A stretch of 64,000 bases of DNA from Dehalococcoidia bacterium (lineage in GTDB: Bacteria; Chloroflexota; Dehalococcoidia; Bin125): positions 307,173-371,172 of the forward strand of contig JAJDWB010000009.1 of the NCBI GenBank assembly GCA_022825855.1, in the 5' to 3' direction. The position numbers and the translations under genes were made by a program. This document shows, one piece after another, positions 1 through 9,471 of this stretch (the first letter of the stretch is position 1; the number at the start of each line of letters is the position of its first letter). The notes beneath the pieces were generated by a model, which was not told the DNA's origin, searched no databases, and was given only the letters and a program-made list of their open reading frames with translations.

Positions 1-1
1 C

Positions 2-1276
2 GGCTTCGGATTGCTCGAAGCCGGGTTCGTGCGTGTCAAGAACACCACCAACATCCTGATGAAGAACGTGCTCGACGCCTCGCTCGGCGCGGTCGTCTGG
101 TGGGCGGTCGGCTTCGGCTTCGCCTTCGGCGGCTCGCAGGGCAGCTTCATCGGCGGCGACTCGTTCTTCCCCGCCCTTGGCGGATTGATGGACACCGAAC
201 GATTCGGAGTCTCTGAGGCGTCTGTCTTTTTCTTCCAGTGGGCCTTCGCCGCGACCGCAGCGACGATCGTCTCCGGCGCCCTCGCCGAGCGGACCAAGTT
301 CTCCGCCTACCTCTTCTACACGGTGTTCGTGACCGGGATCATCTACCCGATCGTGATTCACTGGGGCTGGGGCGGCGGCTGGCTCGGCGAGCGCGGATTC
401 ATGGACTACGCCGGATCGACCCTCGTCCACTCCGTCGGCGCCTGGGCCGGTCTGATGGGCGCGATTCTCGTTGGCCCGCGCATCGGCAAGTACGTCGGCT
501 CGGAAATCCGCGCGATTCCCGGCCACAACATGACCCTGGCCACGCTGGGCATGTTCATCCTCTGGTTCGGCTGGTACGGATTCAACCCCGGCTCGACCCT
601 GGGACTCTCCGGCGGACTCGCCACTGAAGCCGCCTGGATCGCCATCAACACGACCCTCTCCGCCGGCGCGGGCGCCATCGTCGCCGTGGCCGTCGCCAAG
701 CTGCGCTACGGCAAGGCCGACCTTGGCTTGACCCTCAACGGCGCGCTCGCCGGACTCGTCTCGATCACCGCCGGCTGCGGCTTCGTCGAGCCCTGGGCCG
801 CCGTGATCATCGGCTCCATCGGCGGCGCCCTCGTCGTCTTTTCGGTGGAAATGTTCGACCGCGTCAAGATCGACGACCCGGTCGGCGCGATTTCCGTGCA
901 CGGCACCTGCGGCGTCTGGGGCACCCTCGCGGTTGGCCTCTTCGCGACCGCCGGCGCAGCCGAGGCCTGGGGCGCGCCCGGACACGGCCTGTTCATGGGC
1001 GGCGGCTTCCGCGCCCTGCTCGAGCAGCTCATCGGCGTGCTCGCCATCCTTGGCTGGGTCACCGTGACTGCCGGCGTCCTCTTCTTCGTCATCAAGAACA
1101 CCATCGGACTCCGCGTCCCGGAGAACGAGGAACTCGCCGGACTCGACGTGCAGGAGCACGGCATCGGCGCCTACCCAGAGTTCCCCACGGTCGCCCCGGG
1201 TGTGGCGGTCGAGGTCTCGGCCGGCGAAGAGCTGCCCGCAGCCGGCTCGGCCAGCGGCGGCGGTGGAGGCGACTGA
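2..1276 (+). CDS. amt: Ammonium transporter (Amt), 5' end cut by the window edge
   Basis: Polytopic inner-membrane ammonium channel of the Amt/Rh family. The reading frame is open from base 2 (GFGLLEAGFVRVKNT...), so the visible TTG at 11 is not the real start; the signal region and first membrane helix lie outside the window. Visible hallmarks are the FVRVKNTTN segment after TM1, the conserved DYAGSTLVHSVGAWAGLMG segment, the GHNMTLATLG and WFGWYGFNPGS motifs, and the late SVHGTCGVWGTLAVG segment, which together supply the family's twin-histidine pore. The C-terminal tail ends in a Gly-rich stretch. A PII gene follows 93 bases downstream on the same strand, the classic amt-glnK pair in which PII blocks the channel under nitrogen excess. 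Confidence 0.95.
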   Translation, partial: GFGLLEAGFVRVKNTTNILMKNVLDASLGAVVWWAVGFGFAFGGSQGSFIGGDSFFPALGGLMDTERFGVSEASVFFFQWAFAATAATIVSGALAERTKFSAYLFYTVFVTGIIYPIVIHWGWGGGWLGERGFMDYAGSTLVHSVGAWAGLMGAILVGPRIGKYVGSEIRAIPGHNMTLATLGMFILWFGWYGFNPGSTLGLSGGLATEAAWIAINTTLSAGAGAIVAVAVAKLRYGKADLGLTLNGALAGLVSITAGCGFVEPWAAVIIGSIGGALVVFSVEMFDRVKIDDPVGAISVHGTCGVWGTLAVGLFATAGAAEAWGAPGHGLFMGGGFRALLEQLIGVLAILGWVTVTAGVLFFVIKNTIGLRVPENEELAGLDVQEHGIGAYPEFPTVAPGVAVEVSAGEELPAAGSASGGGGGD

Positions 1277-1300
1277 GCGAATCGCTAACTTCGACCCAAC

Positions 1301-1332
1301 GGCGGCGGTTGCGCACACCGCCAACCGCCGCC
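1301..1332 (+). other. Perfect 11-bp hairpin between amt and glnK
   Basis: Arms 1301-1311 (GGCGGCGGTTG) and 1322-1332 (CAACCGCCGCC) pair perfectly around a 10-base loop. There is no U-tract, so it looks more like an intercistronic stabiliser or attenuator tuning glnK against amt than a strong terminator. Its function is inference. Confidence 0.55.
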
Positions 1333-1369
1333 AGCCACCGCTTCAGTTCCCAGAGGAAGGGACACGATC

Positions 1370-1708
1370 ATGAAAATGGTGATCGCCATCATCCGCCCCG
1401 AGCGACTCTCCGTCGTTCGCACGGCGCTCGAGGCCATCGGGATCGTCTCGATGACCATCTCGGAAGTCCGCGGACGAGGCGCGCAGAAGGGCGTCGTCCA
1501 GGAGTTCCGCGGCCAGCAGGTGCAGGTCGACTACCTGCCCAAAATCAAGATCGAAATCGTGATCAACACGACGCCAGTCGACGACGTGATTGACGCGATT
1601 GTCGAGAACGCGGCCAGCGGCCAGATCGGCGACGGAAAGATCTTCGTCCTCGACGTCGAGGACGCCGTCCGCGTACGCACCCGTGAACGGGGACCGGCCG
1701 CCGTCTAG
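1370..1708 (+). CDS. glnK: Nitrogen regulatory protein PII (GlnK/GlnB family)
   Basis: 112-aa trimeric signalling protein of the PII family that senses ATP/ADP and 2-oxoglutarate and docks on Amt. Conserved PII features are present: Gln39, Lys58 and Glu62, the B-loop GQIGDGKIFV (G87, G89, K90), and Arg101/Arg103. The T-loop residue that is Tyr51 in proteobacterial PII (uridylylated by GlnD) is Val51 here, and position 49 is Gln rather than the Ser phosphorylated in cyanobacteria. Regulation is therefore probably by ligand binding alone. A strong purine-rich site (AGAGGAAGGG) precedes the ATG. Linkage to amt indicates the GlnK role. Confidence 0.95.
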   Translation: MKMVIAIIRPERLSVVRTALEAIGIVSMTISEVRGRGAQKGVVQEFRGQQVQVDYLPKIKIEIVINTTPVDDVIDAIVENAASGQIGDGKIFVLDVEDAVRVRTRERGPAAV

Positions 1709-1779
1709 CGCCTGCCGCTTGCAATCAGCAGGCAGGCAGTTGACCGACGGCCCATCCCCCTCCGCGGGGACCGGTTGGG

Positions 1780-1809
1780 GCGGGGGCAGCTCTGCGGAGC
1801 AGCCCCCGC
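1780..1809 (+). terminator. Putative terminator hairpin after glnK
   Basis: Strong stem: GCGGGGGC (1780-1787) with GCCCCCGC (1802-1809), and an inner GCTC/GAGC stem around a TGCG tetraloop, interrupted by one A-A mismatch. It lies between glnK and the helicase-nuclease operon. There is only a short T pair after it, so termination efficiency is uncertain. Confidence 0.55.
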
Positions 1810-1848
1810 TTCATGCGTTCCGGCAGGCGGGTCTACCCTGACCTCCCT

Positions 1849-4800
1849 ATGCCGCTGACGATCGAACTGCTGCCCGACCCGGCCGCCAACGACCTGCGAC
1901 TGACTCAGCTTGCGGCCGAGCGCTTGTCCCCTCTCGACCGACTCAACATCCTGCATGGGTCCGGCCTGCAACGGCTCGCCGCCCAGCGCATGCTGACCGA
2001 GGCCGCCGGCGGCGGCCTCGCCGCCGTCTACGGCTTCACGCCCGTCGACCTGGCCCGGGCCGCCGCCCGCCTGGGACGCCCGCCCCAGCGCCTCGCCTGG
2101 CCGCCCGGCGCCGACCAGACCGCGCTCGAGCGGATGCTCAACTCGCTCAACCTCGAGCGCCTCGACCCGCAGGCTCCGGGCGTCGCCGCCGCCCTGCTGC
2201 GCACCCTCACCGACCTGCGAGAAGCCGCCCTCAGCCCGGCAGATCTGCCCAGGGGCGATCTGCAAACGATCTTCGCCTCCTGGCGCGATGTCGTCGCCAC
2301 CGCCGCCGATCGAACATCGCAATACGAGGACGCCGTCAATGACGCAACGCCGGAGGCCGCCTTCCGCGAGGCTCTCGGCGGCGCGCCGCTGATCGTCTCC
2401 GGCATCTACGACCTCACCCGCATCCAGCGTCTGCTGATCGCCCGGCTGTCGCAGGCGGTCGAGGTCCACATGCTGCTTGTCGCCCCGAGCGACGACCCGC
2501 GCTCGCCCCCGCTCAGCACGCTCGACGCGCTGTGCCGCGAGCTGCCCGCCCGGGTGATCCAGTCGGCAATCCCTCCGGCGGCACTCGCGCCCAATCACTA
2601 CTTCAGCAGCGGCGACCCGACCGCGGAGACAGACGAGATCGCGCGGCGCATCCTCGGGCTCGGACGCGAGGGCGTCGCCTTCTACCGCGTTGCGATCCTG
2701 CATCAACAGGGCTCGCCCGCCGACGACCGCATCTGCGCCTCACTCGATCGAGCCGGCATTCCCGCCTGGCGCATCGGCGGGCGCCAACTCACGCAGACGC
2801 CGCTCGGACACGCTGCCTTGACCCTTTGCCGCCTGCTGCTCGCTCCGCAAGCCGTCGAACGCGCGGGGCTGATCGACTGGCTCTCGCACCGCTCGCTACG
2901 CGATCGTCCTCTGGGCATCCTCCGGCGATCGGGTTCCTGGGATCGGATCGCGGTCGAAGCTGGTCTCAACCGCAACCTGCACACGATGCAGCAGGACCTC
3001 GAAGCCTGGACCGAGTCGTCGCGTGACGACGACGGTCAGGACCTGCTCGGGATCGTCACCGACCTCGCCGACCGCAGCAGAGCGCTGCAAGCATCCGACG
3101 CCTGGCGCGAGGCTGCCGAACTGCTGCTCGACGCGGTCGACGACTACATCGACGAGCCGTCCGAGTCGGACCCGTTGCTCGACGCGGTTCGATCCACGAT
3201 TGAGCAACTTCCGGGCAACGACGCGCTCGCCGCGCAGTGGTCGTCACCCGATGGACTGACCACGCTCGAGCGCGCCTTCGACTCACGCGTCGTGCGCGAC
3301 CCGAGGCGGCTGGTGGGCGGCGTCAACGTCGGCGCAGCGACCGGTCCCGCACGGGGCATCTGCTACGACGCGATCTTCGCCGCCGGTGTGGCCGAGCGCA
3401 TCTTCCCCGCCGCCGGTCGGCAGGACCTGCTGCTGACCGACGATCAACGCCAGGAGATCAACGACCGCGTACCCAACGCGCTCGCCGTGCAGCGTGAGCG
3501 GGGCGACAGCGATCGCCACGCCTGGACCCTGATGCGCCGCGCTGCCGAGCAACGCTTCACCGCGAGTTGGAGCCGCCGCAGCAGCGCCGTCGGTGGACCG
3601 GCCAGGCCTTCGGCCCTGATCCTTGAGGCAGCCTCGGCCGCGCTGCCCGAAGCCGACCGCTACTCGGAGCAGGCGCTCAACGTTGCCGGACGAATCGAGC
3701 GGATCGCCTCGTCCGGTGCAGCCGATGCTCCCGAGTCCGTCGACCCGGCCGACGCCGTTGACCGGACCGGACTCGCCCTGGCGATGCTCAACCTGCCCAA
3801 CGTCGATACTCGGTCGTTGCTGCCCGAGCTCTGGCCCCAGGCCGAGTCGTCGCTCCACGCGCGGGCGAGGCGCAGCGCTCCCCGCTTCACCGAGTTCGAC
3901 GGCTGCCTCGATCCCGACGCGCTCGACGACTGGCAGCCGCTGGCGAGATCGTGGTCGGCAGCGGCGCTGGAGAGCCTCGTCATCTGTCCCTATCGCTTCT
4001 ATCTTCGATACGTGATCGGCGCGCGCGGCGAGTCCGAGCCGGAGCGGGTCGATCGGCGCAACAGGCGGTCCCGGGATCGACTGGTTCGCCGCATCCTCTC
4101 GAGCTGGGTCCGGGAGTACGAACACTTCAAGGCGGATCGGACCTGGTTCGAGTACGCCGACAGCTCCAGCTATCTCAACACGGTCGCGCGCCGCATCCTC
4201 GACTCGGCCGCCGCCGAGGCTGCGCTCGGCCCGCCTGCAGGCGCGACCGCCGCGCGCAACGAGATCATGCGCGACCTCGACCGCGCCCGACGCCGCGAGG
4301 CGGCCGACGCCCGCGACGGTTGGCGGCCGCTCGCGGTCCATGTCGCCTTTGACGAGGCGCCGATCCGCGTCTCGGGCAATCGCACCCTGCTCTTCCGGGG
4401 CATGATCGATCGAATCGATCTCCACGCCGGCGGCCGGCATCGCGCGCTCAGTTTCTTCACCGAGGCCAAGCCGCCCGACGTGCGCGGATTCGTCAACGGC
4501 TCGTCCTTCCTCTCGGTGGCTCACCTGAGCGCACTCAATCAACGCGGCATCGCGGTACGCGGAGCCGCCGTAGAACACCGCTCGGTCAGCCATCGCGGCG
4601 GCTTCGCCTCTGATGTCCTGCTGGGTGAGTCGCTCACGAGCCGCGGCGGATCGTCCGCGCCCAGCGACGGCGAGCGGCTGCGCAACACGCTGGCGACCAT
4701 TGCCGATCAGCTCGAGGCCGCGAGGTTCATTCCCAACCCGGGCAACCCGCCTCGCCGGCGCCCCAACTGCCGTCAATGCGCCTACGAGTCCGCTTGCACG

Positions 4801-4890
4801 CCCGACCTCGGCGAGCGATACCTCTTCAAATCCAGGCAGGACCCCGAGCTCGTGCGCGACTTGCAGTCGCTCAGGCGTCAACGCATATGA
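1849..4890 (+). CDS. addB: AddB-like helicase-nuclease subunit (PD-(D/E)XK nuclease, Fe-S)
   Basis: 1013-aa partner of the downstream AddA-like helicase, expected to form an ATP-dependent helicase-nuclease for double-strand break processing. The N-terminal two thirds resemble an inactivated UvrD-like helicase and no Walker A motif is visible. The C-terminal nuclease region carries the RecB-type block SLVICPYRFYLRYV and the GMIDRID motif. Four cysteines, C713 and C974/C977/C983, give C-x260-C-x2-C-x5-C, the spacing of the AddB iron-sulfur cluster. The usual DYK catalytic motif appears to be replaced by EAK (FFTEAKPP). I chose the ATG at 1849 (MPLTIELLPDP) over an in-frame ATG at 1813 because a TACCCT box lies just upstream and the residues in between look non-coding. 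The stop overlaps addA by ATGA. Confidence 0.82.
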   Translation: MPLTIELLPDPAANDLRLTQLAAERLSPLDRLNILHGSGLQRLAAQRMLTEAAGGGLAAVYGFTPVDLARAAARLGRPPQRLAWPPGADQTALERMLNSLNLERLDPQAPGVAAALLRTLTDLREAALSPADLPRGDLQTIFASWRDVVATAADRTSQYEDAVNDATPEAAFREALGGAPLIVSGIYDLTRIQRLLIARLSQAVEVHMLLVAPSDDPRSPPLSTLDALCRELPARVIQSAIPPAALAPNHYFSSGDPTAETDEIARRILGLGREGVAFYRVAILHQQGSPADDRICASLDRAGIPAWRIGGRQLTQTPLGHAALTLCRLLLAPQAVERAGLIDWLSHRSLRDRPLGILRRSGSWDRIAVEAGLNRNLHTMQQDLEAWTESSRDDDGQDLLGIVTDLADRSRALQASDAWREAAELLLDAVDDYIDEPSESDPLLDAVRSTIEQLPGNDALAAQWSSPDGLTTLERAFDSRVVRDPRRLVGGVNVGAATGPARGICYDAIFAAGVAERIFPAAGRQDLLLTDDQRQEINDRVPNALAVQRERGDSDRHAWTLMRRAAEQRFTASWSRRSSAVGGPARPSALILEAASAALPEADRYSEQALNVAGRIERIASSGAADAPESVDPADAVDRTGLALAMLNLPNVDTRSLLPELWPQAESSLHARARRSAPRFTEFDGCLDPDALDDWQPLARSWSAAALESLVICPYRFYLRYVIGARGESEPERVDRRNRRSRDRLVRRILSSWVREYEHFKADRTWFEYADSSSYLNTVARRILDSAAAEAALGPPAGATAARNEIMRDLDRARRREAADARDGWRPLAVHVAFDEAPIRVSGNRTLLFRGMIDRIDLHAGGRHRALSFFTEAKPPDVRGFVNGSSFLSVAHLSALNQRGIAVRGAAVEHRSVSHRGGFASDVLLGESLTSRGGSSAPSDGERLRNTLATIADQLEAARFIPNPGNPPRRRPNCRQCAYESACTPDLGERYLFKSRQDPELVRDLQSLRRQRI

Positions 4891-7844
4891 CCGAAGCCGC
4901 CCGTCCCGCCGATCACGAGGTCCGCCAACGGATCGTCAACGAGCTCGATACCTCGTTCTTCCTCGAGGCCGGCGCCGGTTCCGGCAAGACCTCGGTGATC
5001 GTTTCCCGAGTGGTCAACCTGGTCCGCAACGGCGTCGCGCCGTCCGCGATCGTCGCGATCACGTTCACTGAGAAGGCGGCCGGCGAGCTGCGCGACCGGA
5101 TCCGCACCGAACTGGCCGCCGCCGGAGAATTCGCCGCGCTCCACGATCTCGATCTCGCGCCGTTCCAGACGATCCACGCCTTCGCCTCCGCCATCCTGCG
5201 CGAGCGCGCGCTCGACGCCGGGCTCAACCCCGACTTTCGCGTGCTCGACCAGCTTCAGGAAGACCTGCGCTTTGCCCAGTCCTGGCGTTCCTGGCTGTGG
5301 AGCGGCGACGCGCCGCAGTCGGTCCTGCAACGGGCCCTCGACCTTGGACTCTCGCTCGCCGATCTGCAACTCGCCGCTCAGCAGCTCTCCCGCAACCGCG
5401 ACCTGACCGGCAGCTACGAGCCCACAGCATCCGAAGACGCGTCGGAAGACCAACTGGAACGGGACGCCGCGCTCGCCGACCTGACCGACGCAATCCGAGA
5501 GTTCGTCTCGCAGGACGCCGCGCAGCGCCGCCGCGACGGCCTGCTCTCCTACGACGATCTGCTGCTCGAGGCGCGCGACCTGCTCGCCGGATCGGCCGAG
5601 GCCCGCGCCGAACTGCGCCGCCGATTCCGGACCATCCTCGTGGACGAGTTCCAGGACACCGATCCGCTCCAGGCTCAGATCGCCTTGCTGCTCGCCGCCC
5701 AGCCCGACACGGACGACTGGACCCGCGCCACCCCCGGTCCCGGCAGCCTCGTGCTGGCCGGCGATCCGAAGCAGTCGATCTACCGATTCCGCCGCGCCGA
5801 CATCGATGTCTACGAGCAGGTCCGCGACATCTTCCAGTTCTCACCCGGAACCTGCGCCGTTGCCGGCCTCACGGTCAGCTTCCGCTCACGCCCCCGCCTC
5901 TGTGAGTGGCACAATCGCGTCTTGCCGCGCGTGCTCAGGCCGGACGCCGACTACCCCAGGGCCCAGGCCCGCTGGGCAGCGACCGTACCCCATCGCGAAG
6001 ATCGCGGCGTCGGCGTCGCGGTGATTCCGGCGAGCCGCCAGTTCGATCGCGCCCCCGAGGCCCGCACCGCCGAGGCCGCGCTGATCGCCAACATGATCGC
6101 CCACATCCGGGAAGCGATCTCCCCTCTCGGACAGTTGCCGGATGCTGAATCGACGCGTCCGCCCCAGTTCCGCGACATCGCCATCCTGATCCGCACTCGG
6201 GCCGGTGCGGACCTCTACACGTCGGCGCTCGATGCCGTCGGCATCCCCTACCACTTCGACAGCGGTCAGGGCTTCTATCAACGGCCCGAAATCCGCTCCA
6301 TCGCTCACTTGCTCCAGGCCCTGGACGATCCACAGGACGAGGTCGCCGCCGTCGCCGCGCTCAAGTCGCCCCTCGTCGCCGCCTCCGACCAGGAACTGGT
6401 CGAGTTGCGCGCCGCGCTCGGCGATTCGCCGCTGCTGCTCCAACCCCCATCATTACCCGACGAATACCACGGCCGCCTGCGACCAGCGATTGCGCAACTG
6501 GCCCAACTCCGCAGCGACGTGCGCGGGCTCGCCCTCCCCGAACTCGTCGATCACGTGATCCGCGCCTCCAATCTGCTCTTCGCCCAGGCGGTCGGCGTCG
6601 CCCCCGCGCAGATGCGACAGCGACAGGCAAACCTGCGCATGCTCGTTCAGCGCGCGGCGCATTTCGCCGACAACCACGACGATGCCTTGCGCCCGTTCGT
6701 CCGCTGGCTCTCGCAACGCGGCGTCCGCAACCTGCCCGAGTCGGAGTCGCCAACCACCGAAGCCGACGACGACGCCGTGCGCATCCTCACCATCCACCAG
6801 GCCAAGGGTCTGGAGTTTCCCGTCGTGATCGTGCCCAAGCTGCAGGACTTGCCCGGATCGGGCGTCGACTTCATCGTCGACCGGCCCAACGATCGGGTCG
6901 AGTTCAAGCTCGGAGACGACCGCACGCCCTTCCGCAGCCCCGGCTACCTCGCCGCGCTCAGGCGCGACAGCGCCTACGCCGACGCCGAGGCTCGCCGCAT
7001 GCTCTACGTCGCCGCGACCCGCGCCCGCGACTGGCTGATCCTGCCCTCCTTCCCCGCCGACAGCCTCGCCGGCCGGGACTCCTTCCACACCTTCCTCGAC
7101 GAGGCCGCCCCGCACTGGCTGAGCAAGGATGCCGATCCCGACGTCATCGTGCTCTCACCACGCGCCTTCGACGCCGCCCCCTCGCCGCGTATGGAGCTCT
7201 CGTTGCCGCCTCACGAAGTCCTGCTCGATCAGTGGAGCCAACTCCATGAGGACGCCATAGCCGGCGGCAGCCGCGTGATCGAGACCGCCGCGCCCTCGCA
7301 GATCGGCAAGCAAGACCCGGAGCAAGCAACCTACGACGACGATCACAGCGAAGAGCCGTCTCACGTCAATCCGCTCGACTTCGGCAGCGCCGTGCACGAG
7401 GCGCTGGAGGCAGCCGACTTCAGCGATCCCGAAACGACGCGCCAACGCGCCATCCGCATCGCCCGCTCGCATCACCTTCCCGAGCAGCACGTCCTCGATC
7501 ACGTCGAACGAGCCATCGCCTCACCGCTCATCCAACGGGCGGCCGCCGCCAGCGAAGTCCGACGCGAACTGCCCCTCGCCACGATCACCCACGAAGACGA
7601 TCGCACCACGATCACCGAAGGCGTGGCCGATCTGTTGTTTCTCGACCACGGCCGCTGGATCCTGGTCGATTACAAGTCCGATGCATCCATCCCGGACGGC
7701 CGCCTCGAGCTCTATCACCAGCAAGTGAGGCGATACGCCGAAATGTTGCATGCCGCCGGAGTCGGCGTCGAGCAGGCTTACATCCTGCTCACCGCCACCG
7801 GCGAATCGTTGCCCATCCCGCTGGACCCGTCCGCTGCCTCCTAG
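4887..7844 (+). CDS. addA: AddA-like UvrD/RecB-family helicase-nuclease
   Basis: 985-aa superfamily 1A helicase with a C-terminal RecB-type nuclease. Motifs in order: Walker A EAGAGSGKTS (about residue 27), Ia AITFTEKAAGELRDRI, Walker B ILVDEFQDTDPLQAQ, III LAGDPKQSIYRFRRAD, IV VSFRSRP, V VRILTIHQAKGLEFP, VI RRMLYVAATRARDW. The nuclease end shows NPLDFGSAVHEALE and EGVADLLF, then LVDYKSD near residue 928, a complete DYK catalytic motif. The start at 4887 overlaps the addB stop by 4 bp, implying translational coupling and stoichiometric assembly. It probably performs end resection for recombination, replacing RecBCD. Confidence 0.9.
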   Translation: MTEAARPADHEVRQRIVNELDTSFFLEAGAGSGKTSVIVSRVVNLVRNGVAPSAIVAITFTEKAAGELRDRIRTELAAAGEFAALHDLDLAPFQTIHAFASAILRERALDAGLNPDFRVLDQLQEDLRFAQSWRSWLWSGDAPQSVLQRALDLGLSLADLQLAAQQLSRNRDLTGSYEPTASEDASEDQLERDAALADLTDAIREFVSQDAAQRRRDGLLSYDDLLLEARDLLAGSAEARAELRRRFRTILVDEFQDTDPLQAQIALLLAAQPDTDDWTRATPGPGSLVLAGDPKQSIYRFRRADIDVYEQVRDIFQFSPGTCAVAGLTVSFRSRPRLCEWHNRVLPRVLRPDADYPRAQARWAATVPHREDRGVGVAVIPASRQFDRAPEARTAEAALIANMIAHIREAISPLGQLPDAESTRPPQFRDIAILIRTRAGADLYTSALDAVGIPYHFDSGQGFYQRPEIRSIAHLLQALDDPQDEVAAVAALKSPLVAASDQELVELRAALGDSPLLLQPPSLPDEYHGRLRPAIAQLAQLRSDVRGLALPELVDHVIRASNLLFAQAVGVAPAQMRQRQANLRMLVQRAAHFADNHDDALRPFVRWLSQRGVRNLPESESPTTEADDDAVRILTIHQAKGLEFPVVIVPKLQDLPGSGVDFIVDRPNDRVEFKLGDDRTPFRSPGYLAALRRDSAYADAEARRMLYVAATRARDWLILPSFPADSLAGRDSFHTFLDEAAPHWLSKDADPDVIVLSPRAFDAAPSPRMELSLPPHEVLLDQWSQLHEDAIAGGSRVIETAAPSQIGKQDPEQATYDDDHSEEPSHVNPLDFGSAVHEALEAADFSDPETTRQRAIRIARSHHLPEQHVLDHVERAIASPLIQRAAAASEVRRELPLATITHEDDRTTITEGVADLLFLDHGRWILVDYKSDASIPDGRLELYHQQVRRYAEMLHAAGVGVEQAYILLTATGESLPIPLDPSAAS

Positions 7845-7898
7845 ACCGCTCAGCCGATATCGTCAGACCCGTTCACTGACCAATCCAAGGAGCCGCGC

Positions 7899-9461
7899 AT
7901 GGCAGCCAACCCGCCGACCCCGCAGCAGATCCGCGACGATCTCGCCCTGCGCCGTCAGAAGATCGTCTCCGAGATGGGCTCGCCCGAGCGCATCGAGCGC
8001 CAGCACGCGCGGGGCCGCCTGACGATCCGCGAACGGCTCGACCGCCTCTTCGATCCGGGCAGCTTCCGCGAGATCGGCACCTTCGCCGTGTCGGAGGTGC
8101 CCGGCGTCCGCGATCGCACCCCGGGCGACGGCAAGATCGGCGGCTGGGGCACGATCGACGGCCGCCCCGCCGCGGCCTCGGGCGACGACGTCACTGTGCT
8201 CCACGGCTCCTCCTCCGTCGTCGGCGGCAAGCGGATGAAGCGCATCTACGAGCAGGCCTTGCGCCAGGGCGTGCCCTACGTCTACTTCGGCGAGACCGGC
8301 GGCGCCCGCCTGCCCGACGCGCTCGGCTCCGAGGGCTTCAGCAAGATCCCGCCCGGACTCGAAATGGGCCGGCGTCGCCGGCGCATCCCCCTGGCGACCG
8401 CCATCGTCGGCGAATCCTTCGGCGGATCCAGTTTCCACAGCGCCTTCTCCGACTTCACCGTCCAGGTCCGCGGCTCAGCTCTCAACGTCTCCTCCCCTCG
8501 CGTCATCGAGATCGCCACCGGCGAGAAAATCTCGCTGCAAGACCTCGGCGGCGTAGACATCCACCTCGACCTCACCGGCCAGATCGATCAGGCCGCCGAC
8601 GACGAAGACGACGCCATCGACCAGATGAAGCGCTTCCTCTCCTACATGCCCTCCAACTGCTGGGAGACGCCGCCGATCCGACCCGGCCACGACCAGGCCG
8701 ACCCTGATCCGGCGCTGGCCGACCTCGTGCCCTCGCGCCGCCAGCGCGCCTACGACATGCACCGCGTGATCCGCCGCATCGTCGATGACGGCGAGATGCT
8801 GGAACTCAAGCCACGCTTCGGACGCTCCCTGATCACCGCGTTGGCCCGGATCGGCGGCCAGTCCGTCGGCATCCTCGCCAGCAACCCGATGTTCAACGCC
8901 GGCGCGCTCGACCCCAACACCTGCGACAAGGCGACCCAGTTCGTCTGCATGTGCGAGGCCTTCAACATCCCCACGATCTGGCTGCAGGACGTGCCCGGAT
9001 TCATCGTCGGCTCCCAGCCCGAGCACGCCCGACTGCTGCACAAGGCAATCATGTTCCTCGAAGCGCTGGCGCTCATGACTGTGCCGCGCATCACCGTCGT
9101 CATGCGCAAGGCCTTCGGACTCGCCTACTTCTCGCTCTCCGGCTCCAGCATGGACAACGCGCTCGTCACCGCCTGGCCCGGCGCCGAGATCTCCTTCATG
9201 GACCCCGGCGTCGGCGTCAACGTCGTCCACGCCCGCGACATCGCCGAGGCCGTCGATCCCGACGTCGAGCGCCAGCGCCTGATCGACGAATGGACGCTCG
9301 GCCACGAACCCTGGGGCGCGGCCGGTCTGATGAATCTCGACGAGATCATCGACCCCGCCGACACCCGCCGCTGGCTCCTCGAAGCCGTCCAGCGCTTCCC
9401 CGTCACACCCCCGCGCCGAGGCGAGATCAAAGAACTCGCCTCATGGCCGACCTGCGTCTGA
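7899..9461 (+). CDS. Acyl-CoA carboxylase carboxyltransferase (beta) subunit
   Basis: 520-aa biotin-dependent carboxyltransferase of the propionyl/methylcrotonyl-CoA carboxylase type. It transfers CO2 from carboxybiotin to an acyl-CoA. Two crotonase-like halves are visible: N-terminal GRLTIRERLDRLFDPGSF and GETGGARLPD, then the C-terminal half with ASNPMFNAGALD, WLQDVPGFIVGSQ and FGLAYFSLSGSSMDN. An AAGGAG site lies about 8 bases before the ATG. The biotin carboxylase/BCCP alpha subunit is not adjacent, so substrate specificity cannot be assigned. A second, divergent paralog lies at 40221-41855. Confidence 0.9.
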   Translation: MAANPPTPQQIRDDLALRRQKIVSEMGSPERIERQHARGRLTIRERLDRLFDPGSFREIGTFAVSEVPGVRDRTPGDGKIGGWGTIDGRPAAASGDDVTVLHGSSSVVGGKRMKRIYEQALRQGVPYVYFGETGGARLPDALGSEGFSKIPPGLEMGRRRRRIPLATAIVGESFGGSSFHSAFSDFTVQVRGSALNVSSPRVIEIATGEKISLQDLGGVDIHLDLTGQIDQAADDEDDAIDQMKRFLSYMPSNCWETPPIRPGHDQADPDPALADLVPSRRQRAYDMHRVIRRIVDDGEMLELKPRFGRSLITALARIGGQSVGILASNPMFNAGALDPNTCDKATQFVCMCEAFNIPTIWLQDVPGFIVGSQPEHARLLHKAIMFLEALALMTVPRITVVMRKAFGLAYFSLSGSSMDNALVTAWPGAEISFMDPGVGVNVVHARDIAEAVDPDVERQRLIDEWTLGHEPWGAAGLMNLDEIIDPADTRRWLLEAVQRFPVTPPRRGEIKELASWPTCV

Positions 9462-9471
9462 CGTCTCAGCC

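Noticed and set aside
3283..4881. 532-aa open frame opposite addB
   Set aside because: Antisense shadow in high-GC DNA; addB has Fe-S and nuclease motifs and couples to addA.
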